The notes beneath the pieces were generated by a model. It was given only the letters and a program-made list of their open reading frames with translations. It was not told where the DNA came from and searched no databases. This document shows positions 42,828 to 55,710 of a stretch of 64,000 bases of DNA, piece after piece (the stretch's first letter is position 1; the number at the start of each line of letters is the position of its first letter). The stretch is from Trametopsis cervina (lineage: Eukaryota > Basidiomycota > Agaricomycetes > Polyporales > Irpicaceae): the NCBI GenBank assembly GCA_022385755.1, contig MU278351.1, positions 437,594 through 501,593 on the forward strand, given 5' to 3'. Both the position numbers and the translations under genes were made by a program.

Positions 42828-45458
42828 ATGAAATATGACTATCATCCTATCTCCCAGTCCACTTCCAACAGGCAAGAGCCGCTAGATTTCGAGGACTCTC
42901 AGCCCGTTCCTCAGCCTCCTCCCCGATTCTTCACCCGACGAAGAGTAATTTTCGGGCTTTTGACGACGGTGGCACTCACAGCGCTCTACTTGGCTGCTGG
43001 AGAGCTTTTCGACTATGCCGACACGCTGTATAGCGAAGACGATCCGGAATTCGTGCACGACTTTCAGACTGCCTATCTACCTTTCGCACCGGTCGAACAT
43101 GACGGGCAGCTGCCGGACCGCAAGACTTACAAACTCACGCCCACACAGGAGCTACCAGACGACTGTCGGGACGCGTATTTCTCATTTGGTGCACTATGCT
43201 ATAACCCCGTCATCGAGCCGATGGATGTAGTGTGGACATGGGTCAATGGGTCGGATTTATTGTTGCAGGAAGCGAAGCTGCTGGCAGAGAGTCGCTTCTC
43301 TTCAGATGATCCTTATCGTCCAAAGACGTCGGCGGCACAATCAAGACAATACCGGTGCGTCCCAACCCTGTCCGATCGCGCTCAGGACTCATCTTGACGC
43401 CACATCATATATTCATAGGGACAACGATGAACTGCGACATTCGATGAGGGCGGCCTTGGAAAATTATAGGACGTACACACGAAGCTTTAATCTCATAACC
43501 ACCGACTTCGCTTTGCCACATGATGTGCTAGAAGCAAATGGCAGCTACGACGAAAGCTGGCGTCTGGGGCAGATCCCTCAATGGCTTGACACGACCACAT
43601 ACAAATGGCACGACGGCGACGTACCGCTCAATATCATACATCACGCGGATATATTTAATCCATACACTACGAATAGTTTTAATAGGTGAGACGATAGCTC
43701 TTCGATGCTCTGTTCTTGCTAAAACACCTCTCACTCAGCTACGCCATAGAAGCCCAGTTCGCTCAATTGCCGAACATAACTGACCATTTGTGAGTTCAAT
43801 TTACCCCGCCCACTCACACTTATTCTGATCCTCCATATTAGTGTTTATTTGGTATGCGCAGCAGCAAATAGTCCAGACCCCTTCTGATCTTTTGCTCTCA
43901 GAACGATGACTTTTTCATCGCGAATCCGCTCAGCCTGCGGTCCTTCTACACCTCCGGTTAGTCATGAAATTTCACACAGGTACTTGATTCTGGGGTATAT
44001 TCTTAATACCCCTCATCCGCAGTATACGGCACCGTCCTCCGGCTCGATCCCGGCTTCCTAATCCCTCCCGAAAAGCCTTCCCCCGACGAGGATCGCAACG
44101 AATGGCGGAGCATGGGCGAGAGTAATTTCTTACTAAGTCAGTATTTTCGGGAACACGCTTCAGCGTCCCGCTCGGATTTCTGACCTATGGGATCGCAGGT
44201 GAACGTTTCGGAAGCCGAGCGAGGCCGTACGTGCTTCACGAGGCCAAGTCGGTCTCACTCTCGATTGTGAAGGAGCTCTCTGTGATGTGGGCCGAGCCGT
44301 TCGCTGCAGCAGTTCAGCATCCTTTCCGGGAGACTGTCTCTGGTTCAGGTGACGTGAGCATGCTGTTCCTCATGAGCCATTTCATGGTGGAGCGCTGGAG
44401 AGAAGCGTTGTTGTGGTCATGGGCAGTTGCGCGTAACGGCGGATTCAATGATCAGTGGACAGAACAGATTATGAGAGGGGCGTGGCAACAACTTGGGGTC
44501 GGTACGGACCGGGAGATTCATGTGAAGTCTGTCATCAGACAGACTCTAGATGACGAGCGTGTGAAGGCCTATTTCAAGGCTAGCGGTCATCGGAAGGCGG
44601 ACTCAACGTGGTACCAATTCAGTGAGTCGCTTCGAATGTCCCGCGTGATGTCCCCAGTCACTAACAGTGTAACAATTTATAGGTGCACTGGATGGTTATC
44701 CGTATAGCTTCCTCGATAACGACCATCGTGACCTGCCTTCGTTTAGATCAACAGAGAGGCCTGAGGATCTGCCGGAGTGTAGCATATCCTATGATCAATG
44801 CTTTACGGACGAAGGAACTGTGTTCACCAAGGCCAGCGATGTCTTTACGCACATCTCGTTCAAGAATCCGCAATGCGGGGATTGCAGTGAGTCTCCGCTG
44901 CCCGCGTGCGGTCGTAGCATTGGTTCTGACGTGTCTTTTGCAGTCGTTCAGGCTCTCGCTGCAGCGAGTGAGCCGCTCGGGCTTGAGTCGTTCCTACCCT
45001 CGCCATACCGATCTCTGCCTGTTGTCGACCCGGCAGCCGAAGTCTCTGATGACGACGTTCCTCATTTATCCCTCGAGCCGAAGTGGCAGGACGCCGACTT
45101 CAGCTTGAGAGCTGTTATCACTACACCTGGTGCAAACATACGTGAATGGACGCTGAAGCTACTCCAGCGATATCGTTTTGAGCTCGGTACGTTATGTTGC
45201 TCCTCCGCCGCTACCGCGTCCTCATCCTTCTGTCTATTAGCATACACCCCCTACGCGTTTGTGATGCTCGAAAGCCTCGATAACGCCAGAGGCGCGTTGG
45301 AATGGGTTGACAGCTATACTACGGCGGCGATGGTATGCGTCAACGATGACGTGCCTGAGGGACCCGCGCAGAGCGAGGTGTCGGACTACTTCATATCATG
45401 GCAAGAGAAGAGATGGAGTCGGCCAGCGAATTGGGAGAGGAAACGGCCAGTCAGCTAG
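42828..45458 (+). CDS. Stealth-domain glycan phosphotransferase (Xpt1-like)
   Basis: Type II Golgi-type membrane protein of the Stealth family, which includes the Cryptococcus xylosylphosphotransferase Xpt1 and GlcNAc-1-phosphotransferase. It is expected to move a sugar-1-phosphate from UDP-sugar onto a glycan. The ATG at 42828 gives a short cytosolic head (MKYDYHPISQ...), a single anchor VIFGLLTTVALTALYLAAG, then the conserved regions MDVVWTWVNGSD, YRDNDELRHSMRAALENY, HFVYLNDDFF (catalytic Asp pair) and LHEAKSVS. Later come QFSALDGYPYSF and a C-terminal Cys-rich part. Exon ends seen: 42828-43354, 43419 on, a 10-nt microexon 43842-43851, then further exons to 45458. The substrate is inferred from the family only. 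Confidence 0.88.
43842..43851 (+). other. 10-nt microexon in the Stealth-domain gene
   Basis: TGTTTATTTG, between ATTAG and GTATGC, supplies the residues Val-Tyr-Leu (plus one base of the preceding Phe) that complete the conserved HFVYLNDDFF motif. Without it neither the motif nor the reading frame closes. Confidence 0.85.
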
Positions 45459-46581
45459 GCTACTTTTCTACCGAAATTTGTTCCCAAAGTTGCGGCGTAT
45501 GGGAAGACGAGCGTGTGACATAGCACGGAATGTACGAGTATTACCTATGTCTCAGGAGCGGAGAGAAGTTGAGACCAGTATAAAAAGCACGGACTTAACA
45601 CAGACGTCAGCATTTACAGCATTTGTGCCCAATCTTGCATACCACATGTAACCTAACCTTTTCTCTCATACATATTTTATTTCGGCTTCCATATGAATCC
45701 TTGGGGTTCGATGATCCGCGAAAATTCCTTCAATCTGAAGATTGGGAAGTGGGACTCATCATGATTGCTGGTCCTTTAATGATTGGCTCTTGATGATCTA
45801 GCACATACCTCCCGATACCTAGCTACAGTATGACGGAAGCGTCCAGCATCTACAGCATCGTGCCATCAGCAGTTCCTCCATGAAAGATTCGCACGCCACA
45901 AAGATAGAGGCGTCTGATGACGTCTCGCATCAGTGTACCTGACTTACCTACTTCAAATTGCGTGAGGATGAAATGAGGTAGAAATATGCCTCGATGAGTG
46001 CCATTCTGCTGAGAAATGTTTCATGGAATGGCACACTAGGACCATGAAAAGCATTCACGTGTGAGCCAGGTACGAAGCAGAAAGTTTGTAGCCTGCCCAG
46101 TATCCGCATTTCAGGCTTCATACAAACGTGTGTTTTATGTCAGCAATCGTTTTGACTGGCTCAAACCATCCCTGGCATGCTTCGGAACCTATTGAAAACC
46201 ATCTTAGAGCACGCAAGTCCTGACACAGTACGAGGATATTGTCCGCCGACATGGGTGAACTCTGAGGCAAAAGCCTACAGCAAACTGTGCACCTCTTGAC
46301 GTACATGGTTGCGCACGGTACATAAACCTCCAATAACGCTCATGCAACACCGGGTCTTCAATGGGCGCAGTGTCTATTCAAGACCGGAGTAACAAAACTC
46401 ATACATACAGGATAAGCATATAAACATAGAAAATCCAAACATCACACTACCGTCCAAGCCATATGCGTCTACTTCAATCCAGACCATCCACGAGTGCCAC
46501 CCAAATTACATGGGTTCCGTGTCTGCGGCTATGATAGGATCTACAGACCGAGTAAGGTAACCGGCAACCGCGCGATGAACA
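45459..46581. other. Convergent spacer Stealth gene / syntaxin
   Basis: About 1.1 kb, somewhat AT-rich, between two convergent gene ends. No coding family, tRNA or repeat recognised. Confidence 0.45.
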
Positions 46582-47659
46582 TTAGCATAAGATGACCACG
46601 CCATGGACGCAGCCCACAAATCGTAAGATACGCACCGCAAGTAGCACGACACCAATGACAACGACGAGGACAAGCATCAAGCAGATGGCACGCCTCCCGG
46701 CTTTGCGCTGATACTCGTGCGCAGTCGTGAGCTCTTCTGACGCGCCAGCGGTGTCAACCGCTATAGACGAGATGTTGGACTCAATGTTGTCTATGAGCGA
46801 GTAAGTTCATACTCCAGGGGTAGCACTGTAAAAGGCTATTCTACTCACCGAGCATCCCACCCTGTTCTTGGACAAGTGTACCCAGGTCTCTGAAGATTTG
46901 GTGCAACTCATGTATGCCAGTCTCTATTTCGCGGATCTCAGCCTCACGCTCCTGAATCACGGACTCCTGGTATATCAGTTCTTGCGGAGAGAGTGATTGC
47001 TGGAGGAGTTGAGCTTGTCGTTGGGAGGGTGAGGGACTCGATGGACGCTGCTCATCTCTAAGGTATGACCTTCGTGAGAGGATTTAGGAGGTCAGAAACG
47101 AGGAAGCTTACGATGCATGTTCGTCCTCGACGGCATGTTTCACTCCTTCTACAACTGTTCGCTGCCTCTCTGCGCTCACTTGCTGCGCGCGCTGGAACGC
47201 CACCAAAGATAGCTGAAAGTCGTGCGAAGTCTTCTGCAGCGGTGTCTTATGCGAAGGCTGGGAGAGCAGCTTCAGAATTTGGCACAATAGAAAGTTAGTT
47301 GAGACCCACCAGCGTCGCTTGTAGTGCTGCCAGCTTCTTCAAGTCATCTGAACCGCGCTTGGCCATAGCGCGGGTGGTTTCGGTGAGGTCATGTCTGCAG
47401 GGATATGAACCCTCAGCGACATAGTAGACAAGTCAAGATAGCATTATACACACAGTGACTTCCTCAGCCCCCCAGAGTCTCTACCCGTGCCCAACTGATC
47501 CACCAGTTTGAGGATTCCTTGAACATTAGAATTGATCTTGAACACTTGCAGGGACAGAGATGACTGCAGGGAAAGGAACGCAGATTCTTCCTGGGATTGC
47601 GGTCCGCGAGACGCTGCCGCAGGAGACGCAAGACCAGACTCTATGTCTTGAAAGCTCAT
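46582..47659 (-). CDS. Qa-SNARE syntaxin, Pep12-like
   Basis: Tail-anchored t-SNARE that drives vesicle fusion, most like fungal Pep12/Vam3 of the endosome-vacuole route. Start MSFQDIESGLASPAAAS. The N-terminal three-helix Habc region follows (VFKINSNVQGILKLVDQLG, TRAMAKRGSDDLKKLAALQA and FQLSLVAFQRAQQVSAERQR). The SNARE motif has the central Gln in IFRDLGTLVQEQGGMLDNIE and continues SNISSIAVDTAGASEELTTA, EYQRKAGRR. A C-terminal membrane anchor (AICLMLVLVVVIGVVLLAV) sits about 13 residues from the stop. Three or four short introns interrupt it, and inner boundaries are approximate. It lies 415 bases downstream of ETFB on the same strand. Assignment to Pep12 rather than Vam3 is tentative. Confidence 0.86.
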
Positions 47660-48074
47660 TATTACGATTGAAGAGGAGGGGTATGATGGCAGTGGGCCAG
47701 TCGTGGAGAGGGCTGGAGAAGACCGCTGCGCTAATCACGTGACCCGGAAGACTGACATTGTTCTTTGTGCTGGAGTAACTACTGTCTACCATGGTTTCGA
47801 TGCATATCCAGCGGTTGATATTCTCGTTCCGTCTTCTCGTCATTTAACTGCAGGGAGCTCCACCATATGAAGACTATTTTCGTGCACGGCAAGTTTAGGG
47901 GGTCAGCGAATTTTGCAATAGTTCCGTGCGCAATTGGCACTACTATTGGATGAAACGCTACAACGGTCACTACATATCCTGGACACTTATTCAGGTGACG
48001 CCACATTTGTTTGCAACCAAAATGTCAGTGTAGGTGTCATTAAAGTACTGAGGGCAGACGACAGCTTCAGCGCA

Positions 48075-49215
48075 TTATGCCTTGACAGCAGTAATACCTG
48101 CCTCCTTAAGCTTTGCTATGAGCTCGTCGACGTTTTCAACCTGTTATATGAAGTTTCAGAGGGGCAGCATCAGCATCTGGCATTAGGAGCGTACCTTGCC
48201 GCCGCCGACCCGTTTTGGAGGTTCGGTGACCTTCACGGTCTCGACACGGGGAGTGAGATCAACCCCAAGGTCGCTTGGTGTAAACTTCTCGATCGGTTTC
48301 TTCTTAGCCTTCATAATATTTGGCAAGGAGGCGTATCGAGGTTCTGTGGACAATATATAAGCGTTAGGGATGCCGAAGTATCAATACACGATACCCACCA
48401 TTTAGCCTATGTAGCCATGAGGTCACTGTCCATTCAACGAAGCAAGCCTGTACAGACATACCGTAGGTCTGTTGTGACAATCAAAGGTAGCCTGCTCTTA
48501 AGCTCTTGTAGACCACCATCAATCTCTCGCGTGACGTTTGCCTCATTCTTCCCCGCATCCACGACGAGCTTGCTAGCGAACGTCGCCTGAGGCCAGTCCA
48601 GTAAACCCGCAAGCATTTGTCCCGTTTGTCCCTGGTCGTCGTCAATAGCTTGCTTACCAAGTATGACCAAGTCAATTCCGCCGCTCTCCTTCTGCTTCTC
48701 AATGATTGCACGAAGGGCCTTGGCGACTCCGAGTGGTTCAGGCGAAGGAGCAGAGTCAGGTAATTCGATATGTATGCCGGAGTCGGCACCCATAGCCAGT
48801 GCAGTCCGCAGCGTTTCAGCAGCTTTTGGAGGACCTATAGTGACCACCTTAATGCTCTTGACCGCGTCTTTCAACTTCTCCCTCAACCTAACGGCCTCCT
48901 CCACCGCTGCAAAAGTGCTGGCCGTTCATTGCGTACTGCTTAGATGGTATAGCCTGAGTGATACATACCAATCTCGTCAAAGGGGTTCTGTTACGAAGAT
49001 AAACTTTCTTTGTGGTCACGGAGTATACTGATGCTCACCATCGAATGCTTCACATTGAGGTCCACTCCCTTCTGGTCTGGATTGACCCGAATCTTGACAG
49101 CATAGTCAATGGTTCTGAGCGTAGGGTTAGTGGTGAGGACGTGCGGAGCAAATATGTCTGCATACCTTTTTACTGGGACCAGAATATTGAGCAGTCTTGC
49201 GGGAGTCGGCTTCAT
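48075..49215 (-). CDS. ETFB: Electron transfer flavoprotein beta subunit
   Basis: Mitochondrial matrix subunit that, with the FAD-bearing alpha subunit, carries electrons from acyl-CoA and other dehydrogenases to ETF-ubiquinone oxidoreductase. Start [17 protein letters not shown]. The first intron then joins to [21 protein letters not shown] 19-nt exon (48969-48987) encodes NPFDEI. The next exon gives [31 protein letters not shown], and the beta-ETF signature [20 protein letters not shown], then [20 protein letters not shown]. The last exons supply [20 protein letters not shown] and the C-terminal [17 protein letters not shown]. Length about 255-260 residues, as expected. No long presequence, as is usual for this subunit. 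Confidence 0.95.
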
Positions 49216-50427
49216 CGCAGTCGGTGAGCAAACTCGAATGCCTCATACCGTGCTGTAATAACTCGCTCACGTGACACACGTCTGCGTCAGTTGCCGAACA
49301 AAGATATCTCATGATCGAACGCTCAGCTGCGCAGTGCAGATTCATACCCAACACATTCGTACTGTAACCTGAGGAACTGTAAAGGGAAATCCTTGTTGTC
49401 TAGCAGGACGGTGCCTCAGAATCCTAGGTTTGACCCAGCGTACACATACAAACCTAATGGGATGCACCGCTTTCAGTCAGATATTGCGACTAGATCTATT
49501 CGCAACATTTGACTAGATGTTACTGTACATGCTCACAGCCTCAGCAATTTCCGTGATGATGACAAGCGCAGAGCTCGCTGAGGTAAGCAGTTCTCCTGCT
49601 ACCCCTCAGCTAGCCCTACTGATTTTCCATCCAGCATATGATGCACTGAGAGGTTAGAACACTATGTTATAAACTGTCTTCTTTTCACCTATTCCCGCAG
49701 GATGTGACTTCAGCCGTATAAACTACTGACGCCTTCACTCGCATCTCATCTCGTATATCTCAGCACTACATGTGTAGAGCTGTCAAGCCACTAAATAGTA
49801 CGTCATTCAGCAATTACAACTCCCCCAGTTTTCAATCTAACTGTAATCTTGCACTCCTCCGCATGTTCGACAGCCGTCGCCGTTCTGCTTTGTTGGGTTG
49901 TACAGCCTTATCCTGTGGATCTGTATCATCACGCAACGACTTCAGAGCGATACGTGTCCTTGTCTCTGTCTCATGTTGGCGAAGATGGGAGCAGTCCGGA
50001 GAAGTAAACTTGGACGCTCACATCTAGGAAGAACAAACCGCTCAAGTAGGTGTAATTCCTGCAAGTCATCATCGTAGCGTGAGGCTGTTCAAGGTCGATG
50101 TGTGATCAGGTAGGTGCTCTACCCGTACCGGAGTTGATCAAACCCTGCCCGCTCTACAACAAAGAAAGTAAATACTGTGCCGATAAAACCTACTCCACAG
50201 GCATCGCATCTTAACGTTCCTGGACCGCAGCTGTCTGCTCTTATCAAGCCCGACTTGCGCGACTTCACTTAAATGAACGATTCATAGCATCCTCCTCGGC
50301 ATACCGACCACTTCTCCATACGCCCTCAGCACCCATATGGGACAACGACAATATACCTATCACCCTAGCACTAGCTGTATATTCTCACTAGGCTTTCCCC
50401 CCTGGTCTCTTATCATTGTACTTCTTT
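49216..50427. other. Divergent intergenic region ETFB / DUF6533 gene 2
   Basis: About 1.2 kb between divergent starts. No gene or RNA recognised. Confidence 0.45.
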
Positions 50428-52436
50428 ATGGAGAGTATGGGCACCAATATGGCACTTTTCGGTAGGAAAATCCCAGATATTCCGCCGGGGTTGGAGGAGG
50501 ACAGTTATGACATGTAAGACGGATGAAACCTATTGGACTTGATCATAATACTAATCGGTTTATTTTAGGAGAGCCACAGCCGTGAGAATAGACTGAGTGT
50601 CAGACATGTGTTCAATACTCTAACTTCGCCAAAGTGCATGGGTGTAGCCAGCTTTACTATTCTTGTCTGGGATCATCTCATCACTCTGGAAGAAGAGGTT
50701 AGTGGTTAATCTACTTCTCTGATACAAATGATAATGAGGATAATGGTGAACGATGATATGTAGGTGAAGTACATATGGAAAGGCAAGAAAGGGCTGCGTG
50801 AGTTCATGCTCGCTCGTTTCCTTCTTGTTGCTTAATGCAAGTATCTGGAAGTTGTCTGGTTATTCATGCTGGTAAGAACATTGTTGCAGCTTCCGTAAAA
50901 ACCTGAAGCTCACATAGTCATGTAGAACAGATATATTACGCCTCTCGGTTTTGCTATCAATATCTTTGGTATGAACAGGTGTATTGTGTTGGACAAGCCG
51001 TACTGACGCTATCTACAGCTTACTTGTCTCCGTTATGGACGCCAGAGGTGCGCTAACCGTTCCAGCTTCGCTCGATATACTCTCTAAATACTCCTACTGT
51101 AGCGGTTAGTCAAACCTGTAGCTGCTCGGAAGATTGCTGAATGTATAGTGACATAGATGCAAACACTTTGTCCAATACGAGGGCGCGATGACAACGGTTG
51201 GCATCAATATCGCTTCATTAATGATGTTTCTGAGGTATGGCATCTTGGACCTTGCTATACGACGGGATTGAACTGAACTCGGGACCTTAGGGTGCGTGTA
51301 TTATACCGTGATAAACCAGCCATAATCGCACTTGTCGCTGCCTGTTTCTCCATCGAACTGGGTGTGAATGCCTGGCTGTGCACTCTTGGAATCCGTAGGT
51401 AGCTTTACACCTTGGTAGTGCTCGACTAACTCATGCACTCTTTTTCAAAGCCGTGAGACATAAACCTCCAGTACACTGTGAGTGAGCACGCCATTCCCCA
51501 AAATACCGTACCGCTGAACTGACCTGCACCTGGATTTCGTCAATGAAGCATGCAGTATGGTCTTCGACGACTCCGTGTGAGTACATAACACACTTGATAT
51601 GCCACATTGTAACATTTCACTTTGACCCTACCAGAGGTAGTTTTGCATCGGCATCAGCGTTCTTGCCTCTTGCGTACGACAGCATCGTCCTTCTACTTAC
51701 TATGAAGTACACTCTGGGATCGATCCGAACTGTAACTGCGGGAAAGCTCGCGAAAGTCATCTTGAGAGATGGGATTCTTTACTACTGGTTTGTTGTGTCA
51801 ACTTTCTTCCTGTCTCGTTTTGACAAGCAGCGTGTTTCTTTGGCATCCACAGCGTGATATTCAGCGTTACGCTTGTTTTGACAATTATGATCGCGGTAGC
51901 GCGCCCTGGTGTACAGAATCTGACAGCACAGTACGCATTTACCTGTCATAGGATGATTTGGCACTGACGTTCGTCCTTTATCGCACGGGCGAATTGTATT
52001 TCTGCACAAAGACTTGAGCTGATGTGAGTCTGTATTCCCTATAAACAAGTCGTATGTCCTAAATCATGACAGACTGACAGTGGCAATGATGTCACGGATA
52101 ACGCTGCACCTCCGCAAACAGGCAGACAGACAAGAATTCCTCGACTCGCCGTTACATTCGTCTAGACTCCCCACTGCGCCCACCAGCATCCGTTCTCCTG
52201 TTCGGTTCAACCAGCCGCCGAGTAGTGCGCTTACGTCGTTGGGAACAAACACGGGCGACCCGATTATGTTGCACACATCTCTCACAGTCATGCACGATGA
52301 TCGAAGGGATATTCGCCACCACGGTGAAATGGTAGGATCCGTGAAGAACCCGAAGAATGGGAGCGTCGAGGAGTGGTACGAACTTGGTCCCGTAAAGCAT
52401 TCACGGGCAGAACAAGGCGCCGATGTGGCGAGATGA
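50428..52436 (+). CDS. DUF6533 multi-span membrane protein 2
   Basis: Paralogue of the protein at 39590, same strand, 9 kb away. Start MESMGTNMALFGRKIPDIPP. A short second exon leads to the signature SFTILVWDHLITLEEEVKYI, WKGKKGL, NRYITPLGFAINIFAYLSP, GINIASLMMFLRV, GSFASASAFLPLAYDSIVLL, TAGKLAKVILRDGILYY, IFSVTLVLTIMIAVARPGVQ, MMSRITLHLRKQADRQEF and VEEWYELGP near the end. Intron positions appear to match gene 1 where both can be read. The C-terminal tail is shorter and lacks the Asp-rich stretch found in gene 1. Inner exon limits are approximate. Function unknown. Confidence 0.86.
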
Positions 52437-53307
52437 AGCTTGCACCGCCGATATATACAAGCAGCAATACACGTAAGTCCAGTCGTTAAACCTCTGATGC
52501 TTACTGAAACCCTCGACGCCCAGACTGTGAGCCGGACTCAGAAAGGGACTGATAGGAGCTATCTCAGCTGCTCGTGTAATATTAGGCTGTATGTCATAAA
52601 TTATTCTGCCAATTCCACTGTATCTTACGGCAGAGCTCGTCCATAACACTGGAGTAACAACTTCGAACCGAATGGTGGCAAAAGACGGGACTGATCCTGT
52701 CGCATGCGCCTGTCATTCCGTCGTCAAGGTGTAACAATAAACAGAGGCGAGGCTGTGGTTCGTGTAACACGACGTCACGAATCCCCCCTAGTATCGTGTC
52801 TCATCGTCGCCGATAGTCATAATTTAGGCTCACTAAAGCTACCCGATGAACTGTATCTCTGACCTCATATTTGCAATATTTTATTTCATGAGACCTTCCC
52901 GGATGCGTGTTACGGGTCTCACATACCTACTTTGCGATTCTTTTTGTATTCCTGTTTCCAGAGAGACAAGCTATTCTTTATGCCAGCGTCTTCCTAATTA
53001 TACGACGGAGTTCATGTATATGTGCAAGGTTTATAAACACATCCTTCAAGAAGAGGCACCGATCCATTCCACCAGAGCTAATCTGTCCTTCCACCAATTT
53101 ATGGTCAATGAGATCGTTCTCGGGCGTGGTGACCTGATTGCAGACGTTATGGGTAGATGTACACTGTATAACGTGCACATCTATTCATACCGTCTGCGAT
53201 CTCAATGTCGCCAGTAACGAGGGTCCCCAGATCCTACTCATACCTTCGCATCGTCTCATCCGGATCGTCCGAGCTGGTATATCACAATCTATGAATAATG
53301 CGGAGCC
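52437..53307. other. Convergent spacer DUF6533 gene 2 / pectin methylesterase
   Basis: About 870 bases. A 123-codon frame at 52846-53217 is not supported by family resemblance. No RNA gene seen. Confidence 0.45.
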
Positions 53308-54936
53308 TCAGAACTGGTAGTCGAAGTCAATCCACAGAGGTTTCCCTAGGAAGACTTCCTCGAGAGTAAATGACTCTGTCTCCGATTGCGTGAGGATGTG
53401 ATCAGAAACTCGAGCTGAAGTGTTCCCTCCGGGGCCTACGACGCTCGTGTCAAGCATAGTACAATCGAGCGAAGGATATCTTACCAAAAGAATGATACTC
53501 TGCGTAAAATGTAGTGTTTGCAATGACGGGCCTGGGTGGCTCAGTGAGTACGCAGATTGAAATATCATATTGGGTGCAAACCTGGCACTATCAAACGGTT
53601 TGAACCCGGCAGGTACGATGCTGTCGTCCATGAAAGTATCGAGGAAAACCGTCGTGGCGAGATCATTCCAAGGTCGCCCTGTCAGCGCGCGCAGTGAGTA
53701 CGCTCTTTCTGATAGCACATATATCTGTGACCTACCAAGGAAGCAGCTATCCTTCGTGATCGTGGTTGCATTGGCGTCAGGAGACTGAGAGTCGCAGTCA
53801 GCGTAATATTGAATCTGAAGTATATGTAATCTCACGCGAATAATCCGGGAGCTGGAAATGTACGCTCCGTATCGGTTACTGGGAGCGTCGGATAGATTGG
53901 TGCCTTTCCAAGCGACTATTCCCCCTCCGCAGGCACGATTGGCGAGGATAACGTTTTGAAACCAGCTACCACCTTATGAATATCGGCAACTCCGTGATAA
54001 CTATAAAGTGGACCCACGCTGTCCCAAACCCGAATAAATCTATGCAAATGTGAGTTGCCATTCCCCAAAAACATGCAGATGAGACATGCTCACAATCCGT
54101 CTGTCCAAAGATTATGCTATCCACAACGTATGTACTAGCGTTCCGCCCAGTGTACCAGGTGTCCTGGTAACTGGCGAAAGAGGAGCCGTAGAAGGATGCA
54201 TTAGCATATGATATGTCCGTGACAAGGGCTTGCGAGATTGAAAAGTTTGCCTTGAGAATCAATTAGGTTTACTCTGATATTAGCACAAAGGCAAGCTCAC
54301 AGCTCTGTTCTGAAAATCGATATTGTAAGCTTTGAAGTCAACGTTCCCAAAAAGAGGTTGCAAGGGTGCCCCGGTAGGACCAGCGCCGATAAGGGATGCG
54401 TTGAACGATGGTGCAACAATAAGCATCGCAGACTGTGCATCGTCTATACCGTTCTCAACAAACACATTGTTCCAGATTTGTACTAGATTACGGGTCGTAG
54501 CGTTTCCTGACGGCTGAAATGCCGTCTCTGTGTTAAGTTGGCCCTAGTCGGAACCGTCAGCGTAGTGTTATGTATCTCGATGACATAGGGCTTCTCACCA
54601 GAAGCGTCACAGGTGCCGTTCGCGTGATGTTCACTGTTTCATGGTATTCACCTTCACCAATGAGAATAACTGCAGAAGCCTCATTTGGCCTCCCCAATGA
54701 CCATAGGTAAGACTGGGACTCGCCACAGGCTACATGAAAAAAAAAACTTACAATGATTCTATTGCTGCTTGAACGCTAGAAAACGATGCTGTTGGATCGC
54801 TCGGGGATACAAATACTGTACCGTCAGGACATCCTGACAATGGCGATACCCCACTTGGCTTTTGTAGCTGACAGGGGAGATATTTCGGAGACAGTGCCGC
54901 GGCTGTCGAGACGAGAAGTAAAAGCTGCCAGAACAT
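53308..54936 (-). CDS. Secreted pectin methylesterase (carbohydrate esterase family 8)
   Basis: Hydrolyses methyl esters of pectin outside the cell, opening it to polygalacturonases, which fits plant-cell-wall degradation. Start MFWQLLLLVSTAAALS is a signal peptide, and this ATG was chosen over an upstream frame because it puts the hydrophobic core at the terminus. Family blocks: FSSVQAAIESLPNEASAVIL, GEGEYHETVNITRTAPVTLL, NIDFQNRA, then SYQDTWYTGRNAS and DSIIFGQTD followed after an intron by LFGFGTAWV, which together hold the catalytic aspartates. The C-terminal FLGRPWNDLATTVFLDTFMD has the substrate-binding Arg and Trp. Several short introns interrupt the gene, and inner limits are approximate. 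It ends DFDYQF. Confidence 0.92.
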
Positions 54937-55710
54937 ATTACGCTTGCTAGGGCGCGAATCCAGCGGTGTAGGGAAGAGTAATGTTAGTGGGCATAGTTTC
55001 TTCATATACACCTTCCTGCAATTCGTAGCGGCCCGTGGTGCACCGCGAATATTTCTGATAGGACGGGGAGCATGTCACACGGTGTAGCAAGCCAGTCATG
55101 AGATCTGCTCTCATGATACAGACCGACAATGATGCAGGCTTCTGTATCCGGTAATGAATCACTGACTCCTGTTCATCGAAGTACAAGCTCACCGTCCATG
55201 CCGGTATTTCACGAAGGACTTCTGACCACAGGAGCTCACATGTGGAGTCGTATTCTGACAGGCGTACTGCACTACACTGGGACAATGTATTTTGCAGGAC
55301 GCGCCCAAAATTCCGAGTTGAAGGTGTGGTATGTGATTTGCGTGCGCTGTGGCAACTATAAATTTATCCGCCTCGAACCGCGTATACCAACGCATGTTCT
55401 TCAGAGCACTTGACACTTGCCTCCACAAATAATCTAAAGGTGCTGGGTGTCGGCTATGCTCGGGCTTGCGCGAGGATTCACCACATCCTGAGGGGGCAAG
55501 AAGGCTGGCATAATGAAGTAAGCGAGGCAGGTGAAATTTGTCGCGGGTCACAGGCGCGACTTTGATTGACCTCAACGCAGAGACCCCTGGACACAACATC
55601 TGACACGAACACTTAAAACGATTAATATGTATCAGGTATGCTAAACAAAATGACTGCAAGACAATGATTAGACATACGTCTGACAGAATAGTACCTATCA
55701 CTCACATGTA
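54937..55710. other. Intergenic region upstream of the pectin methylesterase
   Basis: About 770 bases between the esterase start and the uL5m stop, both on the minus strand. Presumably the esterase promoter. The 170-codon frame at 55189-55701 resembles no family. Confidence 0.45.

Noticed and set aside
52846..53217. 123-codon plus-strand frame
   Set aside because: Weak composition, no homologous motif, and it sits in the 3' spacer of two convergent genes.
53526..53620. tRNA-like A-box (TGGCTCAGTGA) and B-box-like (GGTTTGAACCC) sequences
   Set aside because: They fall inside a coding exon of the pectin methylesterase, the arms do not fold into a cloverleaf, and the B-box lacks the usual TTCGA core.
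55189..55701. 170-codon minus-strand frame
   Set aside because: It lies between two well-supported genes on the same strand, has Cys/His/Ser-rich composition and no domain. More likely promoter sequence.
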